From: Paenibacillaceae bacterium
GTDB taxonomy: Bacteria; Bacillota; Clostridia; Lachnospirales; Lachnospiraceae
Assembly: GCA_015057705.1 (NCBI GenBank)
Contig: SVDU01000011.1
Span: forward strand, 89,522-153,521
Direction: 5' to 3'
DNA length: 64,000 bases
Shown here: piece by piece, positions 8,664 to 16,448 of the stretch
Numbering within the stretch: the first letter of the stretch is position 1
Layout of the letters: the number at the start of each line of letters is the position of its first letter
The notes under the pieces: generated by a model
What the model was told of the DNA's origin: nothing
The model's input: only the letters and a program-made list of their open reading frames with translations
The model's database searches: none
Translations under genes and position numbers: made by a program

Positions 8664-9188
8664 CTAAGATCCGCTCATCAATGATTTCATGGCAAATGCA
8701 TAGATTTCCTGACTTTTCAACTTCCAGTGGTCACACATGATTTCTGCCTGATCTTTATCCGGAACAGATAGTTCCAGATTAATCAGACAGTTCTTACCTT
8801 CCCTTACTTCGCAGTGAACAATGTAATCCTGGGTTGTGGATTTATAGTAATCTGCTGTTACACCAACTTCGTTGCGGAGACGGAACTTGTTTTCTTTTAA
8901 ATATTCATCCATGTCATGGACAATGGCCGGTGATATCTTATTGCCAAAGAAGGAAAGGGTCTCTTCCCCTTCTCTTGTAATGTCATACCGGCTGCTGTTG
9001 TGATTGGTCTCTACATGCAGCAGTCTTGCCTCTAACAGTTCATTCAATGCCTGATTCAACGTAAAATATGTGGTATACTCATGCTCCAGAAAAAAGTTAG
9101 ATAATTGTGCACTGGTCAGGGGAAAGTTTACCTGCTTCAGCATGTATAGAATCATCAGCTTATATAGTGTCATAGGTTCTGAGAGCAT
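8664..9188 (-). CDS. DUF4364 family protein (winged-helix-like)
   Basis: The 174-residue protein matches what I know as DUF4364, common in Lachnospiraceae. The N-terminal half (YKLMILYMLKQVNFPLTSAQLSNFFLEHEYTTYF cut short here; residues about 8-90) reads as a winged-helix fold: a helix, LTSAQLSNFF as the second helix, LNQALNELLEARLL as the recognition-like helix and SSRYDITREGEETLSFF as the wing. The C-terminal half is a mixed alpha/beta domain. This suggests a DNA-binding or PadR-like regulator, but no target is known to me. ATG 9188 follows TGGAGGTT. It lies 21 bp downstream of the malic enzyme gene and is probably cotranscribed. Confidence 0.75.
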   Translation of the reverse strand: MLSEPMTLYKLMILYMLKQVNFPLTSAQLSNFFLEHEYTTYFTLNQALNELLEARLLHVETNHNSSRYDITREGEETLSFFGNKISPAIVHDMDEYLKENKFRLRNEVGVTADYYKSTTQDYIVHCEVREGKNCLINLELSVPDKDQAEIMCDHWKLKSQEIYAFAMKSLMSGS

Positions 9189-9209
9189 CGGATAACCTCC
9201 ATCTTTCTA

Positions 9210-10361
9210 TTACCGGATATGGTCTTTTACCGCCCGGCTGACAACATCTGCCACACGGGGATCAAAAGCCTCAGGCAGGATATTGTCTTCATTTATTTCC
9301 GAAGGCGCTACCAGACCGGCAATGGCCTCAGCAGCAGCAAGCTTCATCTCTTCTGTAATGGCAGCAGCTCTTCCCTCCAGTGCACCTTTAAAAATACCTG
9401 GGAAAACTACTACGTTATTTACCTGATTTGGAAAATCAGATCTTCCTGTACCAACAACTCTGGCACCGGCCTTTTTTGCCAGATCCGGCATGATTTCAGG
9501 TACCGGGTTTGCCATGGCAAAAAGAATGGAATCAGAATTCATGGAAGAAACCATCTCTTCTGTTACAATTCCCGGAGCTGATACACCGATGAAGATATCG
9601 GCACCCTTCATGGCATCAGCCAGGTTTCCTGTCTGACCTTCCAGGTTGGTGCTATCCATCATCTTTTCCTGCATCCAGTTTAAGCCCTCCATTCCTTTAA
9701 AAAGAATACCGGCCCGGTCGCAAAGGACGATATGCAAAAATCCGTACGACAGGAGAAGTCTGGTAATAGCGATACCGGCAGAGCCAGCTCCGTTTACTAC
9801 CACCCGGCAGTCCTCTTTCTTTTTCCCTGTTACTTTCAGGGCATTGATCACTCCCGCAAGAACTACAATGGCAGTCCCGTGCTGGTCGTCGTGAAAGACT
9901 GGAATGGTAAGCAGCTTCTTTAACCGCTCTTCAATCTCAAAGCATCTTGGCGCTGAAATGTCTTCCAGATTAATTCCGCCAAATGCAGGAGCTATGGCAA
10001 CGACGGTCTTAATAATTTCTTCCGTATCCTGTGTGTCTAAACAGATGGGAATGGCATTGACTCCGCCGAATTCTTTAAATAATACGGCTTTGCCTTCCAT
10101 TACCGGCATGGCTGCAAGGGGACCGATATTACCAAGTCCTAAAACAGCGCTGCCATCGGATACAACAGCAATAGTGTTGGACTTTATAGTATATTGATAA
10201 GCAGCTTCCGGATTGTCCGCGATTACCTTACAGGGCTCCGCCACTCCGGGGGTATAGGCAAGTGCTAAATCTTCCCTGGTTTTTACTGCTGCTTTGGAAG
10301 TAATTTCCAGCTTTCCGCCCCATTTTTCATGAAGCAATAATGCTTTCTCGTTGGTTGTCAT
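9210..10361 (-). CDS. NAD(P)-dependent malic enzyme (oxaloacetate-decarboxylating)
   Basis: Oxidatively decarboxylates malate to pyruvate and CO2 with production of NAD(P)H in the cytoplasm. The 383-residue protein is the short bacterial type without a phosphotransacetylase domain. Seen in order: the N-terminal YTPGVAEPCKVI near residue 36 with the conserved Tyr, the catalytic Lys region MEGKAVLFKEFGGVNAIPICLDT near residue 90, metal ligands in FGGINLEDISAPRCFEIE and PVFHDDQHGTA near residue 155, and the Rossmann motif VVNGAGSAGIAI near residue 187. Cofactor preference cannot be read reliably. It heads a minus-strand operon with a DUF4364 protein and a small membrane protein. Confidence 0.95.
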   Translation of the reverse strand: MTTNEKALLLHEKWGGKLEITSKAAVKTREDLALAYTPGVAEPCKVIADNPEAAYQYTIKSNTIAVVSDGSAVLGLGNIGPLAAMPVMEGKAVLFKEFGGVNAIPICLDTQDTEEIIKTVVAIAPAFGGINLEDISAPRCFEIEERLKKLLTIPVFHDDQHGTAIVVLAGVINALKVTGKKKEDCRVVVNGAGSAGIAITRLLLSYGFLHIVLCDRAGILFKGMEGLNWMQEKMMDSTNLEGQTGNLADAMKGADIFIGVSAPGIVTEEMVSSMNSDSILFAMANPVPEIMPDLAKKAGARVVGTGRSDFPNQVNNVVVFPGIFKGALEGRAAAITEEMKLAAAEAIAGLVAPSEINEDNILPEAFDPRVADVVSRAVKDHIR

Positions 10362-10503
10362 AATGAGTTTGTCCTTTTTTCAACAGTTTTTATTTATCAT
10401 ACCAATTTTAGGGTTTTAAATCAATAGAAAATATGTTAGAATATAGAGTAATTCAAATGAAGCAAACGAAAAACATAAGGAAATTGAAGATACAGGTGGT
10501 ACT

Positions 10504-13500
10504 ATGAGAGAACGAATCAACAGGCTGGCAAAGGGCATCATTGATTCAGAAATTCCAAAGATAAAGGTTACCCCATCGGGAATTGATGATGTGGTGCGTT
10601 CGGGCGGAGCCACGAGACGGGAACTTGTCGTTACCAGTGAGAATAACCTGCATATAAAAGGGCTTGCATATTCCTCTGATTACCGCGTTCGTATGATAAG
10701 CGGGTCGTTTGGAGGTACATACAACCATCTGGTCTATGAGATTAACAGCAGTTTCATGGAAGATGGGGACGTAATTAAGGGATCTTTTTATCTGGTTACC
10801 AATGGCGGCGAGAAGGAAGTCCCTTATTCGTTTCGGGTGGAGCTTGGCACGTCAGGGAAAGCACTGAGTGATTTAACGACAGCAGAGAATTTTGCAGATA
10901 CTGCAAAAAAAGATATGGATACGGCTCTTCGCTTATTTGAGTACCGCGATTTTGTTACGGCTCCGTTTATGAAAGACCTTCATGTAAGGGCAATTTATGA
11001 CGGATTAAAGGGCCGGCCTGACAGAAGAAAGGAACTGGAAGAGTTTCTTGTAGCGTTAAAGGTAAAAAAGCCGGTTGAACTATCGGTGGATACCGGAGAA
11101 CGCAGATATGGAGAACTGGAGGATGTTGTTAAGGACTGGGTTGAGTTAAGGCGAAGCAGCTGGGGCTATATCAATCTGGAAGTTACGACAGACTGTGATT
11201 TTATAGAGCTGCCAAAGAAGACAATTGGCGAGCAGGATTTTACAGATGACAGATGTGAGCTGCCCTTTCTTGTACACCCGGATCGTATGCATCAGGGAGA
11301 AAATTATGGCAGAATTCAGATAAACGGAGTGGAAGAGTGTTTTTTGATACCGGTTACATCGGTATGTAACCCGGGAGGAGGAATATCGGCGGAGGACGCC
11401 TTTGCAAAAGAGGCATTCGGCCGATTTTTGCGGCTCCGCCTGGAAGCAGAGACAGGGAAAGAATCGGCTGATTCCCTTTACAAAGAGATGGAGAAGGCAC
11501 TGGATGAAATCGAACTGATGAAGGGTGAGTCAGGTCTTATTAAACTGCTTCGTGCAGAATGCCGTCTGTTTGCAGGAGAGAAATCAGAAGCTGCCCTTTT
11601 CCTCGATGACAGCCGGGATGAGATTCTTTCACAGAGGCAGGAAAAGAAAGAGATTTACTGTTATTACCAGTATTTAAGACTTGAGATCCAGCCCGATGAA
11701 TACCAGAGGGAATCTCTGGTCCGTCTGATGAAGAAATATCTGGAAGAAGATCAGCATCTGTTTTATCTGTTTGGACTTCTTACAAAATCAGACAGCCGGC
11801 TGCTTGAGAATCCTCCGGCATTACTGGCAATCCTCAAGCGTCAATATGAAGCAGGGGTAAGAAGCCCCTTTTTCTATGTGTGGGGATGTAATGTCTTAAA
11901 CAGCGCTCCGGAACTGATGCGTACCATTGGTCCCATGGAGCTTCAGATCCTGTTTTCCTCTGCAGGAAAAGGGATTATAGAAAAACGGCTGATCACACAG
12001 ATCTGCAGGCTCACTCTCACAGCCAAGCATTATAACCGGCTGCATTACCGGCTGCTTTGCAGACTGTACAAAGAGACATCTGAAAAAGAGGTGTTAGAAG
12101 CCATCTGTTCCCTGTTAATCAAAGGGGAGTGCCGTAACTTGGAGGCCTTCTCCTGGTATGAGAAGGGAATCAGGGCGGGAATCAGCCTGACCAGGCTTTA
12201 TGAATACTATATTTATGCATTGCCAAAGAACTACTGCTATCTGCTTCCCAAGGAAGTGCTCCTTTATTTTTCCTATGGAGGAAGCGAACTGGATCTTTAC
12301 AGCAGAAGTGTTTTATATAAGAATGTTCTCGTATATTTAGAGCCGGTTGATCCTCTTTATCAGGCTTATGAACGGGTCATTGAAAAGTTTGCGACAGAAC
12401 AGCTTTTTGAATCCAGAATTGATAATTACCTGGCTGCCATCTATCAGCGTATTTTATTAAAGGAAGTAGTGGATTTGTCAATGGCAAAAGTGCTTCCTTC
12501 TATTCTGCGCTCTTACCGTGTAGAATGCAGCAATAAAAAAATGAAATATGTAATTGTCTGCTATGAAGAGATGACACAGGAAGATGCATTTCTTTTAAAT
12601 GACGGAGTTGCCTATGTACCCCTGTTTTCCGAACACAGCATTCTGCTTTTCCAGGATGCCTATGGAAACCGGTACGCCAACATTTCATATAAGAAGGATC
12701 CGGTGATGGAACGGACCGAGCTGGAAGAGCGATGCTTTGAACTGTATCCGGAGCATTCCATGCTTCGGCTTCGTGTTTGTGATCAGATTCTGGCTGACGG
12801 AGCGAAAGATGCAAAAGAGGTTCAGATTCTGGAAAGCACACTGGAAGATCCCAATCTGCGGCCATTTTACCAGAAGCTGCTGCTTTCAAGAGTTATTGAA
12901 TATTATCAGAAGCAGTCAGAAACTGCGCCAGAACAGGGAGAGGGAGCCGGATACTTATTAAAGCTTGATAAAAAGGTACTTACCAGGCAGGAACGGGCCG
13001 GAGTCTGTGATACGCTCATCCACAACAATTACATGGAAGAAGCTTACAAAATGATCCGGGATTTCGGCTCGGAAGGGATCAGCTCCATACAGCTTCATAA
13101 GCTTTGCACGGAGATGATTCTTAAGAATCTCTTCCGTGAGGATGGGCTTTTACTCCATCTGGCATATACTGCTTTTTTAGAAGAGGAGAACGACAGTGTT
13201 CTTCTGGATTATCTGTGTGAACATTATAATGGTCTCAGCAGCCAGATGTACCGGATTCTGCTGCAGGGAGTCTCCCTTCATGTGGAGACCTATGACTTAG
13301 AAGAGCGTCTGTCCGCACAGATGATGTTCAGCGGTGATACCCTAAGACTGGATAAGGTTTTTCATCTGTACCAAAGCAGAAAAGAGCCTGGTGAGAGCAT
13401 TGTAAAGGCATATTTTACCATAAAGTGCACCGACTATTTTATGAACGAGAAAGAACCGGAAGAATGGGTGTTTTCGTATCTGGAAGGGATCATACAGGCG

Positions 13501-14076
13501 GCGGCTCAGAAAGGCCGTTTTCCAACCATCTATTTATTGGCTCTGACCAGATATTATTCTCAGCTGCCGGCCATTGATGAAGAGCAGAAAGAATTGTTAA
13601 AAAGCATGGTATCCCTTTTGCTGGAAGAACGTCTGGTATTTCCATACTATAAAAAACTGGCAAAATATATGGCCATGCCAGAGGATATCATGGATAAGGC
13701 CATGATTTCCCACTGTGCAGAGCGGGATTCTAAAATTGAACTTGAGATCAGGATTCTTCCTGATGAAGAAGAATATCACAGTGAGGATATTACCCGTATG
13801 TATCAGGGCGTTTTCGTAAAACAGAAGATACTGTTTGAAGGCGAAATCATGGAATACCGGGTAAAAGAACTGGTTGATGAGGAATGGGTATTAAAGGAAG
13901 AGGGAAGCGTCAGCTGCGAGGCAGGCGTGACACCGGAAGATTCGGACAGCAGATATGCCTGCTTAAACGAAATGAGCCTGTCTCTTAATTTGAAGGACGA
14001 GACCGGGCTTAAAAAACGGATGCAGGAGTATTTAAAGAAAAATGCTGCTGCAGAAGAAATATTTTCACTGATGTAA
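10504..14076 (+). CDS. DUF5717 family giant protein, function unknown
   Basis: A 1190-residue protein that I recall as DUF5717 from Lachnospiraceae; no function is known to me. There is no signal peptide or membrane span, so it should be cytoplasmic. Residues about 15-115 look like a beta-sandwich (IKVTPSGIDDVV... LHIKGLAYSSDYRV... GTYNHLVYEI), and a second similar domain occurs near 195-285 (SSWGYINLEVTTDCDFIELPKKTI ends the lead-in). Residues about 300-1050 are almost entirely alpha-helical with TPR/HEAT-like spacing; the last 120 residues are beta-rich again. It starts with AGGTGG 4 nt before ATG 10504 and is followed after 9 bp by a DUF5716 protein. The layout suggests a scaffold for the actin-fold partner downstream. 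Confidence 0.8.
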   Translation: MRERINRLAKGIIDSEIPKIKVTPSGIDDVVRSGGATRRELVVTSENNLHIKGLAYSSDYRVRMISGSFGGTYNHLVYEINSSFMEDGDVIKGSFYLVTNGGEKEVPYSFRVELGTSGKALSDLTTAENFADTAKKDMDTALRLFEYRDFVTAPFMKDLHVRAIYDGLKGRPDRRKELEEFLVALKVKKPVELSVDTGERRYGELEDVVKDWVELRRSSWGYINLEVTTDCDFIELPKKTIGEQDFTDDRCELPFLVHPDRMHQGENYGRIQINGVEECFLIPVTSVCNPGGGISAEDAFAKEAFGRFLRLRLEAETGKESADSLYKEMEKALDEIELMKGESGLIKLLRAECRLFAGEKSEAALFLDDSRDEILSQRQEKKEIYCYYQYLRLEIQPDEYQRESLVRLMKKYLEEDQHLFYLFGLLTKSDSRLLENPPALLAILKRQYEAGVRSPFFYVWGCNVLNSAPELMRTIGPMELQILFSSAGKGIIEKRLITQICRLTLTAKHYNRLHYRLLCRLYKETSEKEVLEAICSLLIKGECRNLEAFSWYEKGIRAGISLTRLYEYYIYALPKNYCYLLPKEVLLYFSYGGSELDLYSRSVLYKNVLVYLEPVDPLYQAYERVIEKFATEQLFESRIDNYLAAIYQRILLKEVVDLSMAKVLPSILRSYRVECSNKKMKYVIVCYEEMTQEDAFLLNDGVAYVPLFSEHSILLFQDAYGNRYANISYKKDPVMERTELEERCFELYPEHSMLRLRVCDQILADGAKDAKEVQILESTLEDPNLRPFYQKLLLSRVIEYYQKQSETAPEQGEGAGYLLKLDKKVLTRQERAGVCDTLIHNNYMEEAYKMIRDFGSEGISSIQLHKLCTEMILKNLFREDGLLLHLAYTAFLEEENDSVLLDYLCEHYNGLSSQMYRILLQGVSLHVETYDLEERLSAQMMFSGDTLRLDKVFHLYQSRKEPGESIVKAYFTIKCTDYFMNEKEPEEWVFSYLEGIIQAAAQKGRFPTIYLLALTRYYSQLPAIDEEQKELLKSMVSLLLEERLVFPYYKKLAKYMAMPEDIMDKAMISHCAERDSKIELEIRILPDEEEYHSEDITRMYQGVFVKQKILFEGEIMEYRVKELVDEEWVLKEEGSVSCEAGVTPEDSDSRYACLNEMSLSLNLKDETGLKKRMQEYLKKNAAAEEIFSLM

Positions 14077-14085
14077 GATAAGGGG

Positions 14086-15315
14086 ATGTCAATGGACGGA
14101 CTGATAATAGGGCTTGATCTGTGTGATGCCTATACCCGGATATGCTGCCATGACAGAGAAAAATCATGGAGTATTCCTACGGTTATCTGTAAGAAAAAGG
14201 ATGAGGAAGCCTGGTATATAGGAGAAGAAGCATACGCCTATACTCTTGTGGGTGAAGGCATCATTGTGGACAAGCTGATAAAGATGGTAAGAAAAGACGG
14301 TACTGCAACACTTGGCGGTACAAAGTATGAAGGTCTTGATTTACTGAAGCTATTTTTGAAAAAAATAATAAAGCTCCCTATGGAAGAATTTTTCTGTGAG
14401 GAGATTAAAGAGCTGGTAATTACCATGCAGAAAGTGGATACAAAACTCATGGATGCGCTGATGTATTGTGCGGACTCCCTTGGGATTGAGCGGGAAAAGG
14501 TTCATATAATCAGCCATACGGAAAGCTTTGTTTACTATGTCCTGAGCCAGAAAAAAGAAGTCTGGGGCAATCAGGTGGGCGTATTTGATTTGTCAGAAGA
14601 CTCCTTTCATTATCATGAGCTTAAGGTCCAGAGAGGACTTCGGAAAATGATGGTAATTGCAGAGCATGAGGCTTTGGAAGAAAGCTTTAATCTGGATATA
14701 TTAGATACCCCTTCCGGCGGAAAGCTTGCAGATAAAATCTTAAGCTCCTGTGCAGACCGGCTTCTGCAAAAGAAACTCTTTTCTTCTGTATTTTTAACAG
14801 GGAAAGGGTTTGAACGCCATGACTGGGCAAAAGATTCCATGAAAGTGCTTTGTTCCAGAAAAAAGGTTTATATGGAGCCGGAGCTGTTTGCCAGAGGAGC
14901 TGCCTTTAAAGGCATGGATTATCTTAAGGATAACAGCGCTTATCCATTTATCTGTATCTGTGACGGCCATCTTCATTCTACGGTATCCTTACGTGTGCTT
15001 CATAAGGAACGTGAGAGTCAGCTGGTAGTTGCCGCAGCAGGGGATAACTGGTATGAGGCAAAAAGCAGTGTTGATTTAATCGTAGACAAACAGGATTATG
15101 TGGAGTTTATGGTTACGCCCATGGATCCCAAGCAAAAGAGGCTGGTAAAGATACCCCTGGAGGGATTCCCAAACCGCCCGGACCGGACAACCAGACTGGG
15201 AATCAGTTTTGGCTTTTTGGATGAGAAAACCATGGCGGTGGTATTAAAGGATAAGGGATTTGGAGAATTGTTTCCTGCTACCGATACGGTGATCAGGCAG
15301 GAGGTTATGATATGA
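14086..15315 (+). CDS. DUF5716 family protein with actin/Hsp70-like ATPase fold
   Basis: A 409-residue protein that I recall as DUF5716. Three features fit the actin/Hsp70/sugar-kinase fold: an N-terminal phosphate-1 loop (IIGLDLCDAYTRICCHD, residues 7-23, where Hsp70 has GIDLGTT), a second phosphate-like loop (VGVFDLSEDSF near 164) and an adenosine-like loop (VFLTGKGF near 235). The C-terminal domain (from about residue 285) is beta-rich, as in Hsp70 substrate domains. No membrane segment is present. The first glycine-rich loop is degenerate (DLCDAY), so ATP hydrolysis is uncertain. It sits 9 bp after the DUF5717 gene and overlaps the next gene by 4 bases (ATGA), implying coupled synthesis of a three-part complex. 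Confidence 0.78.
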   Translation: MSMDGLIIGLDLCDAYTRICCHDREKSWSIPTVICKKKDEEAWYIGEEAYAYTLVGEGIIVDKLIKMVRKDGTATLGGTKYEGLDLLKLFLKKIIKLPMEEFFCEEIKELVITMQKVDTKLMDALMYCADSLGIEREKVHIISHTESFVYYVLSQKKEVWGNQVGVFDLSEDSFHYHELKVQRGLRKMMVIAEHEALEESFNLDILDTPSGGKLADKILSSCADRLLQKKLFSSVFLTGKGFERHDWAKDSMKVLCSRKKVYMEPELFARGAAFKGMDYLKDNSAYPFICICDGHLHSTVSLRVLHKERESQLVVAAAGDNWYEAKSSVDLIVDKQDYVEFMVTPMDPKQKRLVKIPLEGFPNRPDRTTRLGISFGFLDEKTMAVVLKDKGFGELFPATDTVIRQEVMI

Positions 15316-16127
15316 GCCTGATTTTGTGCCGGCAGGAACCGGTAAAACGGCCTTTTTATTTTGAGTATCTGGGAGTGCGTATTTTTTCTTCCCAGGAACT
15401 TTGTTATGTGATTTATAATCATCCTCTTCTTGTACTGGATGGCTTTGTAGATGAAAGCCTACTGGAGTTTATCCGGGAAGATCTGGATATGGGCTTTTTT
15501 GCAGCAAAGCTGGAAAAATGGCAGAAAAGCGGAGAAGAGGAAGATGAGCTTCTGGCGATGATCCTTTACGAATGTGATTATTACAGCGCGGTGGAAGTGG
15601 GACGGTTTCGTCAGCAGCTGGCTGCATTTCGCAGACTGCCCCAGTCTGAACTGTTAAAGCAAAAAGCGGATTTCCTTTTTCAGAAGAATCAATACGGCAA
15701 GGCAGTTTCTATTTATATAAGAATTCTTGATATGGCAAGAGCGGAACGGGGCAGTGACAGTTTTACCGCAAAAGTTTATAACAACTTAGGCGCTGCCTAT
15801 GCCCGGCTGTTTCTGATGGATAAAGCATGCAGAGCCTATGAAAAATCATATGACCTGGTTAATAATGAGGAAGTATTAAAAAAGATCTGCCACTTAAGCC
15901 AGTGGAGCCCATCTGTAACGCCGGGAGAACGTTTTATGTCTTTGATGACGGAAGAATTAAAGGAAGTATGCAAAGAAGAACGAGCGGTGGCAAACGAAAA
16001 CGCAGGGAAGGCAAAAAGCCTGCTTGAACTGGAAAACTTATTCCAGAAAGATCCCATCAAGCGTTTCCAGGGAGCAGGAGAACTGGTTTCCAAGTGGAAG
16101 AAGGAATACCGTAATATTATGTCTTGA
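15312..16127 (+). CDS. TPR-repeat protein, third gene of the DUF5717/DUF5716 operon
   Basis: A 271-residue soluble protein of unknown function. Residues about 110-185 hold two to three tetratricopeptide repeats (ADFLFQKNQYGKAVSIYIRIL and KVYNNLGAAYARLFLMDKAC, then RAYEKSYDLV), a fold used for protein-protein contacts and often found in Hsp70 partners. The N-terminal 100 residues resemble no family I can name; the C-terminal 70 residues are helical and highly charged. The start overlaps the DUF5716 stop (ATGA at 15312-15315). The last codon and stop overlap the TTGACA of the valS promoter. Confidence 0.8.
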   Translation: MSLILCRQEPVKRPFYFEYLGVRIFSSQELCYVIYNHPLLVLDGFVDESLLEFIREDLDMGFFAAKLEKWQKSGEEEDELLAMILYECDYYSAVEVGRFRQQLAAFRRLPQSELLKQKADFLFQKNQYGKAVSIYIRILDMARAERGSDSFTAKVYNNLGAAYARLFLMDKACRAYEKSYDLVNNEEVLKKICHLSQWSPSVTPGERFMSLMTEELKEVCKEERAVANENAGKAKSLLELENLFQKDPIKRFQGAGELVSKWKKEYRNIMS

Positions 16128-16152
16128 CAAAACAGCAAAAAACTTCTATCAT
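16124..16152 (+). promoter_or_regulatory. Sigma-A promoter of the valS T-box transcript
   Basis: TTGACA (16124-16129), 17-nt spacer, TATCAT (16147-16152). The -35 element contains the stop codon of the preceding TPR gene, so the operons abut without a gap. Confidence 0.8.
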
Positions 16153-16159
16153 ATACTAG

Positions 16160-16416
16160 ATAACAGGAAAAGGTATTGATGAAGAGGAGTACGCACATAA
16201 CCCTGAAAGAGAAAACCGTTCACTGGCTGAAAGACGGTTAAGGTAGTGTTTGCGGAAGGTAGCTTCGGAACTGGAAAGCTGAAGTTTTAACATACAGTAA
16301 GCTTTCACGCGTGGCCCCGTTAAAGGCCGTAAAGATATGGCAGAATCTGTCATAATAAAGGTGGTACCGCGTTTATACGCCCTTTGTGTCTTCGGATGCA
16401 GAGGGCTTTTTGTTTT
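16160..16416 (+). ncRNA. T-box riboswitch leader controlling valS (Val, GUA specifier)
   Basis: T-box leaders sense uncharged tRNA and switch between terminator and antiterminator. Seen here: the AGUA part of the specifier-loop bulge at about 16189 (GAGGAGTACGC), stem I apex with GGCTGAAAG, the 3' bulge GAAG (16255-16258) followed by GTA (16259-16261) as the probable valine specifier, the T-box core AAGGTGGTACCGCG (16358-16371), and the terminator GCCCTTTGTGTC-TTCG-GATGCAGAGGGC (16379-16406) with T5GT4. The specifier call is supported by the same GAAG-codon arrangement in the thrS leader of this window. The valine assignment also follows from the downstream gene. Confidence 0.93.
16379..16416 (+). 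terminator. Regulated terminator of the valS T-box
   Basis: A 12-bp stem (16379-16390 with 16395-16406) capped by TTCG and followed by T5GT4. It is mutually exclusive with the T-box antiterminator that uses the 16358-16371 core. Confidence 0.9.
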
Positions 16417-16448
16417 CCCAAATAACGAGCTGACAAAAGGAGTAGATT

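Noticed and set aside
12737..12961. Other-frame ORFs inside the DUF5717 gene and similar long shadows elsewhere (for example 9219-9581, 33373-33771)
   Set aside because: They lie wholly within strongly supported genes, have no proper ribosome sites and no recognisable domains.
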